From the NCBI GenBank assembly GCA_023374045.1, contig CM041779.1, positions 265,494,131-265,558,130 of the forward strand: a DNA stretch of 64,000 nucleotides, written 5' to 3'. The notes under the pieces are model-generated. The model saw nothing but the letters and a program-made list of their open reading frames with translations. It ran no database searches and was not told where the DNA came from. Both the position numbers and the translations under genes were made by a program. This document shows, piece by piece, positions 36,889-48,685 of this stretch. Origin of the DNA: Limonium bicolor (lineage: Eukaryota > Streptophyta > Magnoliopsida > Caryophyllales > Plumbaginaceae). The stretch's first letter is position 1. The number at the start of each line of letters is the position of its first letter.

Positions 36889-39212
36889 GGTAGCAGAACC
36901 TTGCTACAACCCTTATTTTCTTTTCCCAATTTCACCCATTGCTTCCCCAATCTTCCTACATACATCCTAACATGTTTTAGTACTATTTACCTAAATCACC
37001 TTAATTCATCCACCAAATCCATTACTAAATCCATCAAACAACTTACACAATTCCCTCACTTCTCTTCCAACACTTGTAACAGTTTTTGTTACACTTATGC
37101 TACAGATTTTAAAGCTCAATGCTCATATCCAATACTTCTACTACCAATACCATTACTAGCATCCCAAATACATTTCCAAGCCATTACATTACCTATACCC
37201 AAGTCCAACTCTCCTCTTACCAAATCTTGCACACTATTTCTTCTTAGTTCTACAATGCAATTTAATACCTCTTTGCTACAGATTTTGGTTCCCACCTCCT
37301 CCATCATACATAATTCCTCTCCTAATGCCATTTCCAATGCCTACAATGCATTGCCTCTCCTCTTCAAGTCCAACACTCACTCCCAAGGTCAAGTACATAA
37401 ATCCTCCTAGTTTCTCCAATGTCATTCAACAATTCTTGCTACAGATTTTATATCCTTTCATTCTCTTACCACAACTACTACTCCATAGTCATTAAACATC
37501 TCTACTAACTCCAATACACACCTTGGTTTTCCCATTCACCAAGTCATCCATACATATACATATTCCTACCAAAATTTTACCATAGTTCCTCTACATTTCT
37601 TACTTCTCCACATATGTATTTTCTCATCAAACTCATTCCTAATCTAGCCAAACCACAAGGGTTCTACCAGCACACATACAAAATCTTAGTACACCATTAC
37701 TTCCTCAATCCACATTACTAATGCACATACACAATACACTTGGCTCTAAGGCCCACAATTCACATACTAGTTCACAAACACTCAAACTTCCACAATTACA
37801 TTACTAATACATTATTTGGGTTCTTTAGATTGGTTTACCCATTCCCATTACTCTAATGCACTAAAATTTAACATTAGTAAAGAGCTCTTACCTTGAGCTT
37901 TTAATTCCTTCTTCTTTCTCATTTCTTTCTCTCTCCTTTCTTCCTTTCTTGCCCAAATCGGCCATGTGGGGAATGGAGTTGCCAAACTCCATTCCCATCA
38001 CCCAATGAACACAAAACACTACAATTAATATACTAACCCTTAAATAAATGCCAATTCATTGAAGTGTTTGAAATGAAATTTCTAGGGTTTACCTTTGGAG
38101 AGTTTTAGAAGGGGTTTTAGCCCTTGGTTTAAGAAGGTGAATCCACCACCATTGCTAGGTTGATATTTTGCTCAAAGGAGAGAGAGAAAACAAGGCATTA
38201 CAAAGAGGCAAGATCGGTTATGGTGTAAGGTGGAGAAAACATGAGTTTTTCATATAGATTTTTACCTTAATGGAGAGAGGAGACTCCAAGCTTTACATTG
38301 GTGCCATTTTCTCTTTGAATGGGGAAAACCCATGGAGATGAACACATCCTTTCTTTTGAATTTTGAAAGAGGGAATGATAGAGGAGGTGAGGGATTACAA
38401 ATATGTGATTATTTTTGAGTTTGGAGCTTACATGAGGATGGCATGAGGTTGAAGGAGGGAAGCCATTAGAGCTTCTTGTGGAGCTCCAAAATCGCAGCAG
38501 CCAGAAGAGAGGGGAGAGAAATCGATGGGGGGAGAGGAAAGAGAGATGAGTGAGTTGTGAGGGTGAGGTGTAGAGGAAGGCATAAAGTAATTCTTTTACT
38601 TTATTGCTTTTTGCTTTTGGCTCTCTTATTTAATTAGCTAGTTACATGTGTGTGTGAGGGAGTTATTTGACTCTTTAAAAACCGGCCCCCTTACAGTATA
38701 CTAGCTGGAGCGTTTTTCGTCTTTTACAGAAAACGCTCGTTATTTGACCCGGTTTCGGTATTGTTCACTTACCGGGCCCGTTTTACGGAATTTCCTCGTT
38801 TCTTTATTTTTATTGGTTATTAAGCTTTCATAAATGCTTAATAATATTTATTTAATGACTTGTAATTTTTACGGGTTCGTTTGACCACTTAAAATCACGT
38901 CTTCGGGTTTTCTCGAAAAACGTGCGTTAAAGCTCTATTAGCGTTTTAATACATTATTTGGATCCGTTTTCTTTGGGAGTTGTTCCCATATATTATTTAG
39001 GTCTTATTAAACCTTTAGAATCCATATAATACCCTAACCGAGGTCTCATACCTCCTATGGTTATTTAACGCTTATTTAACGTTTTCCGCTTTTTAAGAGT
39101 TTATTTATTCTTTTGGATTTATTTTTCCTTACTAGTATTAATTAGGTACCATTAGGCCCTTAAATACGTATTAGAGAAATTTTAATCCCTATATTTAAGT
39201 TCGGGTATTTCA

Positions 39213-40802
39213 ATAGAGCAGACTAAAACATATCACTTTACAAATCAGTGGCTTTAAGGAGATAGAAAGCACACAACAGTCTGTCAGAAACCAAAAGCAG
39301 ACATAATAGACGGAAGCAGAGCAATTCACAAACGGAGGTGGGACACTAGCACCAAGCATAACACTTAGAAAAGGTTAGAGACCCATGGATCTAGCAGATC
39401 CCTTGACAACGCAGAAATGGTCAGTAGACCAAAGGGCCCATCGACCCCACAAAGTAGAAATGGGAATGACCTAACACTCAGATAAGACGTCTAATGGTAT
39501 ACCACGGAATAGCTCGACCTAGCCATTCACGGCTCAGAAGCAAAGTAACTAGGTCCCCAAAACAGAACCTTAACAAACTAGAACAAAAGGTGTTGTAGAA
39601 TGCAAACACCAAGGCACAAGGCCTTAAACCCAACAATAATAGAGTTCATTGTTGAAACAGATGTCATAAACTAAGACCAATGAAAATACAGAAGATTAAA
39701 CTGAAGTCAAAAGTTGAAACACACTTTTAGAGCAAATTAGAGATCAAAGGATTATCAAAGACTTTCAAATTAAAGTACACATATAAATGTGCTAAAACAT
39801 ACCAAAACAGATAGTACTCGAAGAGAGCAAGACAACACCATAAACGACACTTAAATCGGAGCTCAAACGAAGAAGATACGTAAAAACTAAGGCCGGTCCG
39901 AACATTTGTCCGACCTTGCATGTTCGGACGTAAGCTGAGAGTCAGAAAACCTGCCTGCCCATGTTGTCCGAACTTACATGTTCGTATACAGCGAAAAATG
40001 TAGAATCAATTACAGAAATCAACTAGAACAAAGGCACAAATCCTCCACAAAACATACATATCTTATTGTAGCAAAATAGCCAATCGAAAACATACATCCA
40101 CGGGGTTTTAACACATCAGAAATGCGATTCAGAAACACATCAAAACATCACAACCCAGAGAATCAAATAACATATACGGAAACAACACAAACCGGAAACC
40201 CTAGTGGGAGAACATACACAACTGAATCCATCCCACCTACCTCACATTCGTAGCAAAGCAATTCTTTACAGACTCCACACAACGCTCTACTCAAATCTCC
40301 ACTCGAAATCACAATGCTCGAACACATCAAAGGAATCCAACACCGGAAGGAAGAGCAAGGAACTTGAACGAATAACAACATCCCAAAATCGGAATCCTCA
40401 ACCTAGAGACCTCACGTACTCAACCACAAACACCGATTGAAGCACTCGAACTAAAATGGAGAAGAGAAAGAGCAAAGGGGAGAGGATATGTAGAGTGGGA
40501 GTTTGTGAAGTGAAGAAAACTGTCGTGAGATATTGTCAAGGAATGAAGGGGAAAATAATGTGAAATAAAATGAGGAAGGAGAAAAGAAGAGTTAGAAATA
40601 ATAAGAAAATAAATAAATTGTCTAACTCTTTAATTGATAACAACATGGAAAGGACATCCTTAGCCCTCCTCCCTCGAGCTAGCAAAATAACAAATAGAAG
40701 ACTGTCATCGACATGCTAATATAAGATTATAGATTAATACGAACTCCCTTTGCAAATCAGAAGGAAGGTATAGTAAAATAAAAAAAATTATGGGGCATAA
40801 CA
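39213..40802 (-). mobile_element. Element E 3' LTR, proximal part
   Basis: This continues the LTR interrupted by F and ends, on the plus strand, ...GGGGCATAACA. It matches 42310-43893 with many substitutions and small indels (about 10% by eye), so E is older than F. A GTCCG cluster is at 39895-39984. ORFs such as 40204-40440 recur in diverged form in the other LTR and are not supported as genes. Confidence 0.85.
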
Positions 40803-40841
40803 TCACACCCCTCTTAAAAATGAATTTCGTCCTTGAAATTC
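40803..40841 (-). promoter_or_regulatory. Element E polypurine tract and stem-loop
   Basis: On the minus strand TTTTTAAGAGGGGTGTGA abuts the LTR. Just upstream (40822-40841) a perfect 7-bp stem, GAATTTC / GAAATTC, carries the loop AAGGAC on the coding strand, close to the AGGA loops of F and J. Confidence 0.7.
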
Positions 40842-41605
40842 GACGAAACCCGAAATACAAGCAGATGCACTTTCAGTGCTAGAATATTACGAACACTAAG
40901 ACATACAGAAGGAATCTCACAGATAACATGGCCAACCCACACAGGGAGCTAACACTATGTACATAACTCACAACTGATTAACTGACAGAAGAAGAAGCAG
41001 AAGATTACTAACACATAGCTCTAAGGCACAGAAGGGAACACTCACACATCTCAAAAGCTCACACCGCACACGGCTAACACTCCGAACTTGTTAACTGACT
41101 CATTGCTTGAAGGGAAGAAGCAAAAATTTCTGAAAACTAAACCTGAAGGCACATGAACAACACTCAAACTCACTACTGACTGACTAACGGAGGAACACAA
41201 CAGAAGAGTAGCCCTAAGGCACAAAAAGAATGCTAACTTCCATAAGACGTCCTTATCCAAAGGACCATCACACTCACGAACTCACATCAGAACACAACAC
41301 AAAACATACAACACAAGCTCCCAACTAAAGCACACCGCTCTGACAAACAAGAACTCACATTCGGTCATCCTTTCCTAAAGGACCCGACTCCCTCAGACTC
41401 ACTCTTAAAATACACATGCACATGCAAACAGACACTACGCTTCCGCTGTGCTACTCTGATGGTGGACAACCATAGAGCTGACACACATAACAGACACCAG
41501 ATAGCAGACAAATCACACAACAATCAACATATAACAAATAGCAGGCAAAGACCAAAAAACGTAGACATGCAAACACCCAACAAACCCCAAAAAAAGCCAA
41601 ACCTG
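40842..41605 (-). other. Element E residual internal region, no gene
   Basis: Only about 820 bp separates the two LTRs of E. It is A/C-rich on the plus strand with no gag or pol motif. ORFs of 62-87 codons have no recognised similarity. Confidence 0.6.
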
Positions 41606-41617
41606 GCCCTGATACCA
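41606..41617 (-). promoter_or_regulatory. Primer-binding site, tRNA-iMet type (element E)
   Basis: The minus strand reads TGGTATCAGGGC, one mismatch from the standard initiator Met site, five bases from the LTR end. Confidence 0.8.
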
Positions 41618-41622
41618 CTAAA

Positions 41623-43893
41623 TGTAACGACCCCAAAACCACCCTGATTGAAAGACCGCTACATGCCGCTCGCTTATTACCTAAGACACGGAAGGCTACA
41701 TTATCGATACCCAAAACAGAAACATAAATCTCTTATATTATACAACTAACAGTTACAAGATCGTACACTGATTACAACACAGAAGCCTACTTAAATACAT
41801 AATAGAAGTCAAATACAAATGGGCCCCAAAGCCGAAGAAACTGAACACCAAAAGCCAAAAGGAAAACTAAAATCAGAGGCTGGATCTCCAAACTAGAACT
41901 AAAACCTGCAAATCAGATGGAAATAGGGGTGAGCCAAACTATAGCTCAGCAGGTGATAAACTTCATCAGCTGAGCATGCTCAAAACAGTTACTGAGCATA
42001 TATACCTATACTTATATGAAAGCATAGTGAAATCAGAAACAAAGGCCTTAAAGGAAGCTGGCAGAAATAGTAACTTGATAAACCAAAAGCTTAATCAAAT
42101 TAGAAGCTCAACAAATCAGAAGTTTAACGACATCAGAAGCTGAACAAAATCAGAAGCTTAGTAGAATTAGGAGTAGTAAAAAGATGGAAATCACACAACA
42201 ATCCATCTGAAACTAAATGCAGACAGAGCTGATGAAACAAAGAATCTTACAAATCAAAACTTTATGAAGAAGGAAAGCACACAACAGTCTGTCATATATC
42301 AGAAACAGATAAAAGTAGACAAAAAAGAACACTTTACAAATCAGAGGCTTTAAGGAGACAAAAAGCACACAATAGTCTGTAAAAAACCAAAAGTAGACAG
42401 AACAGAAAGCAGACAATTCACAAACAGAGGTGGGACACTAGCACCAAGCACCACACTTATAAAGGGTTAGAGACCCATAGATCAAACTGATCCCTCAACA
42501 ACGCAGAAATGGTCGGAAGACCAAAGGGCCCGTCAACCCCACAAAACAGAAATGGGAATGACCCAACACTCAGATAAGATGTCTACATGGTATACCATGG
42601 AATAGCTCGACCCAACCATTCACGGCTCAGAAGCAAAGTAACTAGGTCTCCAAAACAGAAGCTTAACAAACCCGAACAAAAGGTGTTGTAGAATGCAAAC
42701 ACCAAGGCAAAAGGCCTTAAACACAACAATAACAGAGTTCATAGTTGAAATAGATGTCTTAAACCTAGGCCAACGAAAATACGAAGGATCAAACTGAAGT
42801 CAAAAGCTGTAACACACTTTTAGAGCAAATTAGAGTTCAAAGGATTATCGAAGACTTTCAAATCAAAGTACACATAAAAATGTGCTAAAACATACCAAAA
42901 TAGATGGTACTCGAAGAGAGGAAGACAACACCGTAAATGGCACTTAAAACAGAGCTCAAACGAAGAAGATACGTAAAAACTAAGGCCGATCCGAACATGG
43001 GTCCGACCTTGCATGTTTGGATGTAATCCGAGAGTCAGAAAACCTGCCCGCGCATGTTTTCCAAACATACATGTTCGGACACAGCGAAAAATGTAGAATC
43101 AATTGCGGAAATCAACCAGATGAAAGACACTAATCCTTCACAAAACATACATATCTTATTGTAGGAAAAAAGCCAATCGAAAACATACATCCATAGGGTT
43201 TTAACACATCAGAAATGTGATTCAGAAACACATCAAAACATCACAAACCAGAGAATCAAATAACATATACGGAAACAACACAAACCGGAAACCCCGTGGG
43301 TGAACATACGCAACTGAATCCATCTACCTTCTACCTCACATCCAAAGCAAAGAAATTCTCTGTAGACTCCACACAATGCTCTACTCAAATCTCCACTCGA
43401 AATCAGAATGCTCGAACACATCAAAGGAATCCAACACCGGAAGGAGGAGCAAGGAACTTGAACAAATAACAACATCCCAAACTCGGAATCTTCAGCCTAG
43501 AGACCTCACGTACTCAACCATGAACACCGATCGAAGCACTCCAACCATATTGAAGAAGAGAAAGAGCAAAAAGGAGAGGATATGCAGAGCGGGAGTTTGT
43601 GAAGTGGAGAAAACTGTCGTGAGATATTGTCAGGGAAGGGAGGGGAAAATAACGTGAAATAAAATGAGGAAGGAGAAAAGAAGAGATAGGAATAATAAGA
43701 AAATAAGTAAATTTTCTAACTCTTTAATTAATAACAACATGGAAATGACATCTTTAGCCCTCCTCCCTTGAGCTAACAAAATAACAAATAGAAGACTGTC
43801 ATCAACATGCTAATATAAGATTATAGATTAATACGAACTCCCTTTGCGAATCAGAAGGAAGGTATATAAAATAAAAAAAATTGGGGCATAACA
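41623..43893 (-). repeat. Element E 5' LTR
   Basis: 2,271 bp; on the plus strand it runs from TGTAACGACCCC to GGGGCATAACA. A GTCCG cluster is at 42987-43080. The following bases are integrase sequence of element G, so E inserted into G. Confidence 0.87.
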
Positions 43894-44560
43894 ACTCCAT
43901 GGTATTTTACAACATTCTGACATAGGCGTCTACTAGTTGCTCTATTGACCACGTCTTCTTCATTGGTATAAATCTGGCAGTACTTGTCAATCGATCAACT
44001 ACTAACCATATTTGGTCTATTCCTCCTTTTGTAACTGGTGACCCGCTTATGAAATCCATATATACAGAATCCTATTTCCAATTAGGTACGTCTAGGGGTT
44101 GTAACTTACCTAGTGCTTCTTGTGCTCAAATTTAACTTTCTGGCATGTCAAACATTTAGCCACATGCTCTGCTATTTCTTTCTTCATGCCTGGCCGCCAA
44201 TAATACTAATTTATGTCCTTGTACAACTTTGTCTCCTCCGGAGTGTATGGAATAACCGGAGTTGTGAGCTTCTCCCATTAACCTTGTTTTAACATTTGTG
44301 CATTCGTTCGGCACACACCATCTGCCACGAAACCTTAAACTTCCAACTTCATGTATCATAAAATCTGGTGCCTCCCCTTTCACCACTTTTTCTCTGATTA
44401 TCTCTAGCTTATCATCTTCTTGCCGATGTTCCAAGATTTCTTTGTGGACATCAAGACATACACTCATGCCAAACAACTTAACTTCTTCATTAACTTTTCC
44501 TTGTTTTACCACCTCAAGTTGTAATCTTCTGATGTCTCTTACTAGTTCATCCTGTAACAC
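43894..44560 (-). pseudogene. Element G integrase, N-terminal part, broken
   Basis: The minus strand encodes the region before and including the zinc-binding N-terminal domain of a Ty3/gypsy integrase (GEAHNSGYSIHSGGDK, then CLTCQ) and the start of the catalytic core around the first aspartate (SVYMDFISG, then WLVVDRLT). It integrates cDNA into the genome in intact elements. Frameshifts and stops break it repeatedly. The rest, including the other catalytic residues and any chromodomain, is cut off by element E at 43893. Confidence 0.8.
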
Positions 44561-44572
44561 CCAATTGGCTTC

Positions 44573-44950
44573 TCATGTGTGACTTTTCTTACGAATTAAC
44601 GCGTCTGCCACTTCATTTTCCTTGCCCTCATGGTACATGATCTCCAGCCATCGTTGTTGTCTCATGGTGAGCTCTTTTGTGGTAAAATATATTTCAAACT
44701 CTTGTGATCGGTGTATATTTTGCAGGAAGTACCAAACCAATAGTGCTTTCAAATTTTGCAAAACAATAGCAGCAAGTTCCAGGTCATGCGTTGGGTACCT
44801 TGTTTTGTATTCTTTCAGCTGCCTGAAAGCGTATGCTATTACCTTTACATGTTGCATTAAAACACATCCCAAACAGTACTTGGATGTGTCATTGTACACT
44901 TCAAATCCTTCCATCCCACACAGTAATACAAGTATTGGTGCAGACGTCAA
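44573..44950 (-). pseudogene. Element G RNase H domain
   Basis: A 125-codon minus-strand frame with [58 protein letters not shown] and [13 protein letters not shown], the usual motif order of Ty3/gypsy RNase H, which removes the RNA strand during cDNA synthesis. In this family the [13 protein letters not shown] stretch is normally followed by a histidine; here a leucine stands there, so activity is doubtful. Confidence 0.85.
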
Positions 44951-45259
44951 CCTCTATTTCAGTTGTTGGAAAGCTTTTTCACAATTTTTATCCCACCGAA
45001 AAGGTACTTTTTTCTTCATCAAATTCGTGAGTAGCTGTGCAACCTTAGCAAAATCCTTTACAAACTTTCTGCAATACCCTGCTAATCCCAGAAAACTACG
45101 AATCTTTTTAATACCGGTAGGTCTTGGCCAATACTGCTCGAATTTTTGCCGGATCTATTGAAAGTCCATCCTTGGTAACTACATGACCAATAAAGGATAC
45201 TTGCTCCAACCAAAACTCACATTTTGACGGTTTGGCATATAGTTTCTTTTCTCACAAAA

Positions 45260-45883
45260 TCTGCAAGACTTGACGTAGATGCTCCTCATGTTCCTCCTTA
45301 CCCTTTGAATACATGAGAATGTCGTCGATGAAAACTACCACAAACTTATCAAATTTGGACTGAAAACTCGATTCATTAAGTCCATAAATACGGTTGGTGA
45401 ATTGGTCGATCCAAATGGCATAACTATAAATTCATAGTGACCATACCTCGTACGAAATGCCATCCTTTGTATATCCCTATCTGCTACCTTCAGCTGATGG
45501 TAACCTGACCTTAGATCAATTTTTGAAGATACCTTTTCTCCCTGAAGCTGATCAAACAAGTCATCGATTATTGGCAATGATCTACGTTCTTGATCATAAC
45601 ATTTTTTATTTCTATGTACAATGTAGATATGCATGCTCCCATCTTTCTTTTTGACAAATAACATCAGAGCTCCCCATGGCGACACTCTTGGTCAGATATA
45701 ACCCTTATTTAGTAGTTCTCCTAAATGTTCTTTCAATTCTTGCATTTCATAAGGTGCCATCCTGTATGGATGCTTGGAGAACGGTGTTGTCCCTGGCACT
45801 AAATCAATGGTAAATTCAACTTCTCGGTCTGGTGGCATTCCCGGAATCTCTTCTAGAAAGATATCAGGAAATTCCTTTACCAC
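45260..45883 (-). pseudogene. Element G reverse transcriptase, broken
   Basis: The minus strand shows the RT entry region ([35 protein letters not shown]), then [46 protein letters not shown] and a catalytic FIDDIL motif near 45310. A stop near 45690 and a locally scrambled frame around 45590-45640 disrupt it. It is in the same frame as the upstream piece, so the stop is a simple nonsense change. Sequence type fits Tekay/Del-like gypsy. Confidence 0.88.
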
Positions 45884-45964
45884 TGGCCAATTCTCAATTC
45901 TGGAGGTTATTTTCTGAACTGATGCGACACGGGCATCTTCCTCTTGTACATACCATAGGAATGT

Positions 45965-46357
45965 CTAGTTCCCTTTCTTGATGTCCTTCCATAATTTCAT
46001 GGCTGAAACTAATCTTACCTTACTTTTAACTCCCTCACTTTTATGTGACACTCTTTTTCCCTTTCTTCCTATCATACTCACCTTTTGCTTTCCACAATCT
46101 ATACACCCTTTATTTTTACTCAACCAATCCATCCCTAGGATTATTTCAAAATCTTTTAACTCGAATTCCACTACACCCACTTTAAACTCACTGCCTCCAA
46201 TACACACCTTTACTCCCTCGATCTTTTTATCACATCTAACTACATTCCTTATTGTTGGAGACACATTTAAATTAATGCTAGCATTTGGTGTAACTCTTAA
46301 TTTCTTCACAAATTTTGAGGATATAAAAGAGCATGACGCACCGGAATCTAACAACAC
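45965..46357 (-). pseudogene. Element G protease (retropepsin)
   Basis: The minus-strand frame includes LLDSGASCSFIS with the catalytic DSG and a downstream IILGMDWL motif. It cleaves the polyprotein in intact relatives. It lies about 300 bp after the zinc knuckles with nothing resembling an AlkB domain between, unlike element I. Confidence 0.88.
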
Positions 46358-46399
46358 TTTAGCATTGGTACCATAGACAGAAAAGGTACCAATTATAAC

Positions 46400-47487
46400 T
46401 TGTCCTTCCTACTTTGCCTTAGCCCTGCTTATAACATTGATATGGCCTTGGTTGTTATGACTCCTCCCTGCCCATCTCCACCATTGCCTTCTTGTTGTTT
46501 CCTTTGGTTACTCCCCTAGTTGTTGAAGTTGTTCCTTGCACTTTTGTAGCTAGTTCTTTGCCCATTGGCTTGGGTGTTGTTGCCTCTGTTAGAGTTCTGA
46601 TTGTTGGCTTACCTAGAACTCTGATTTCCATTTCCATCATTCCCACCTCCGCCATCCATTCTTTTTCTACACTCAAAGGCTCTATGGCCTAGGGTACCAC
46701 AATTGTAACATCTTACTGGCTTCCCTTCACAGTCTACCCCCAAATGATTCCTTGTACACTACTTACAGAAATAGTATATGACCCTCTTACTTGGATCATT
46801 TGTATTGGTACTTTCCCTAGAGTAGTTTGGCTTAACCTAAGGCATCTTACTTCCTCTCTGGCTCCCGTCAAATTTCGCCCTTTTATCTAGGTTTTCTCCT
46901 CCCCAGTTTGACTTAAATTTTCTCTTATGGCCTGATTGTGCATCTTTCCTTCTCTGTTCTACACGATAAAGGTTTGCAGCCTTTTCATATGCTTCTTGTA
47001 AGGTAAGTGCCGGTACTACACTTAAAGCTTATTGTCATCCCCAATTTAAGCCTCCAATAAAAACTTGCACTTTGGCTGCTTCATTTGGCATCATGCTCGG
47101 AGCAAATCTGGCCAACTCCACAAACTTGGAATGGTGGGTTTTCACATCACTTGACAATTGCTTCAGTTCAAGGAACCCATGATACTTTTGCATTCGAACA
47201 TGTTCCGGATAGATTCTCTTTCTCATTGCTACCTTAAGTGCATCCCATCCAAATTTAGGTTGCACACCCAACCTGTCTTTTTCTGCACACCACCACATAT
47301 TAGCTTCTCCTCTAAAGTAGTAAACTACCCCACCGACTTTCTTTTCCCCAAGACATTCAACTACGTCAAATATCTTGTTGAATTTCCTAATCCAATCTTC
47401 CAGAACCACGGGGTCTTCTACACCAGTAAAGGTACTTGGTTTCATCTCGGCAATCCTTATGGAAAAGTCTTTTGGAATCTCAGCCAT
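46400..47487 (-). pseudogene. Element G gag with two zinc knuckles, several stops
   Basis: The start ATG is at 47487 (MAEIPKDFSIRIAEM...). The capsid core (YYFRGEANMWW, FGWDALKVAM, FLELKQL) is open to 47035. The same frame continues, interrupted by several nonsense codons, to a double zinc knuckle near 46690-46790: CX2CX3HX4C, with a stop inside, followed by CYNCGTLGHRAFEC. Every interrupting codon is TAG, TAA or TGA at a place where one C-to-T change would explain it. The architecture matches the gag of element I. Confidence 0.87.
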
Positions 47488-47719
47488 TTCCTCTTATTTT
47501 TCCAATAGTTTACCCATACTAAGGGCTAAATCTCTTAGGGTTTCAAGCTGGCCCCTCTCGGCCTCCCTTCTTGAGTGGTCACAATTCTACACACATGCAT
47601 ACATTAGTCATAAAATTATAAACAATCAAACATTCATAACACAAGCATTCAAACAAAGGTCACCTATCCTTCCCCAGGTTTTGTATCCTTATCTAGGTTT
47701 AGGGTTATATCTAACCTAT
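47488..47719 (-). other. Element G leader between PBS and gag
   Basis: A 232-bp segment with no gene of its own. The overlapping plus-strand ORF 47375-47839 crosses PBS and LTR and is not credible. Confidence 0.6.
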
Positions 47720-47731
47720 GTTCTGATACCA
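47720..47731 (-). promoter_or_regulatory. Primer-binding site, tRNA-iMet (element G)
   Basis: The minus strand reads TGGTATCAGAAC, one mismatch from the standard site, three bases inside the LTR boundary. Confidence 0.8.
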
Positions 47732-47734
47732 ACT

Positions 47735-48114
47735 TGTACACCCCAAATTTTAAGTCAACTAAAATTAATATGTTACGTTATATTCATACAGCGGAAGCCT
47801 TACAAAACTATTTGGGATGATACCGCCACAACCACCTAAGTAGTGATTGTTAAGGCTATCCACCTACAACTACTCGTCATACCAAAATTGGTTAGTCTTT
47901 TAACATATTACAACCAAATCCCACTATAACTTCAACAACCTCCTATAACACCAACTATCAACTTCCACCAAAATCAACCAACAAATTTCCACCACCTACT
48001 ACTCCTAACTTTATTATGCTTGCTTACACCAAAAACACAAAAGATGTTCTCAACACATTACATTCGACCCTTATGAAAGTATCTAAACCTCCTTCTCACT
48101 TTCTCCATGGGCAG
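47735..48114 (-). repeat. Element G 5' LTR fragment
   Basis: On the minus strand it ends ...TTTGGGGTGTACA at 47735. Only 380 bp remain before element H interrupts it at 48115; the rest is outside the window. It has no visible GTCCG array. Confidence 0.75.
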
Positions 48115-48361
48115 TGATAAGTTGGGAATTTATCTATGTCTATGGGGTTTATTTGTGCTTAATTCATTATTATCTGTTAATAAATTCCCTCCTTATGGTT
48201 ATTTTTATGCTTTTACTTGCAATTGTCTTCTATGATGGGTTTATGTGTTATTTTAGGCGAAAATCTCAAGAAACCGCATTTCCGATCATTGTAATGTTAT
48301 TCTGGACTGTCAAACATGTTGAACAGAGTGAAGACATGCACTATTTCTCAATTTTAGGATG

Positions 48362-48614
48362 GGTCCGGGACTTTGCACAGACCATAAGTCCCGGACCACC
48401 CATTGGTGTTACTCTCGACTAGTTTTGAAGACTGGTACGGGACTTGATACAAACCCTAAGTCCCGGACCATGCAGAGGCGTTACTCTCGACCAGTTTTAA
48501 GGACGGGTCTGGGACTTGATACATATCTTAAGTCTCGGACCATACCTGGAGATGAATTCTCGGCGTATTTCAGAGACTGGTCCGGGACTTTGTACGTGGA
48601 CTAAGTCCCAGACC
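48362..48614. repeat. GTCCG/CGGAC inverted-repeat array, element H LTR
   Basis: Four units of about 60-70 bp, each GGTCCGGGACTT or variant, a roughly 10-nt spacer and AAGTCCCGGACC or variant, separated by CTCGAC/CTCGG-containing spacers. It ends about 65 bp upstream of the TATA box. It closely resembles the array of element D, which belongs to another lineage. Confidence 0.88.
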
Positions 48615-48678
48615 AATTAGATAAAACGCGGCCTCTGTCTGCGTCAAAGGATAAAATTAAAGATAGAATTCTGAATGT

Positions 48679-48685
48679 TATAAAA
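48679..48685 (+). promoter_or_regulatory. TATA box, element H LTR
   Basis: TATAAAA followed by a GC-containing leader; transcription would start near 48,710. Confidence 0.6.

Larger units (their letters stand above)
25040..39212 (-). mobile_element. Element F: complete LARD-like LTR retrotransposon, 14.2 kb
   Basis: Two LTRs of 4,237 and 4,253 bp, in minus orientation, flank a 5,683-bp internal domain. The element sits in a 5-bp duplication ATAGA. PBS (tRNA-iMet), PPT and LTR termini are present. No retroviral domain is visible in the internal region on either strand. Homologous internal DNA occurs in B and D, so the non-coding domain is inherited and not a one-off deletion. The LTR pair differs by roughly 2% by eye. 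The terminal base of the 3' LTR reads C instead of T (CGTAAC for TGTAAC). It probably moves using proteins of a relative such as element I, which shares LTR ends, PBS and leader hairpin. Confidence 0.88.
34960..39212 (-). repeat. Element F 5' LTR
   Basis: 4,253 bp, highly similar to the 3' LTR. Differences include an expanded TA run (36563-36591), scattered substitutions and small indels. A GTCCG array is at 36633-36888, a GC hairpin at 35389-35421 and a U5 stem-loop at 35062-35083. The target-site copy ATAGA follows at 39213-39217. Confidence 0.9.
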
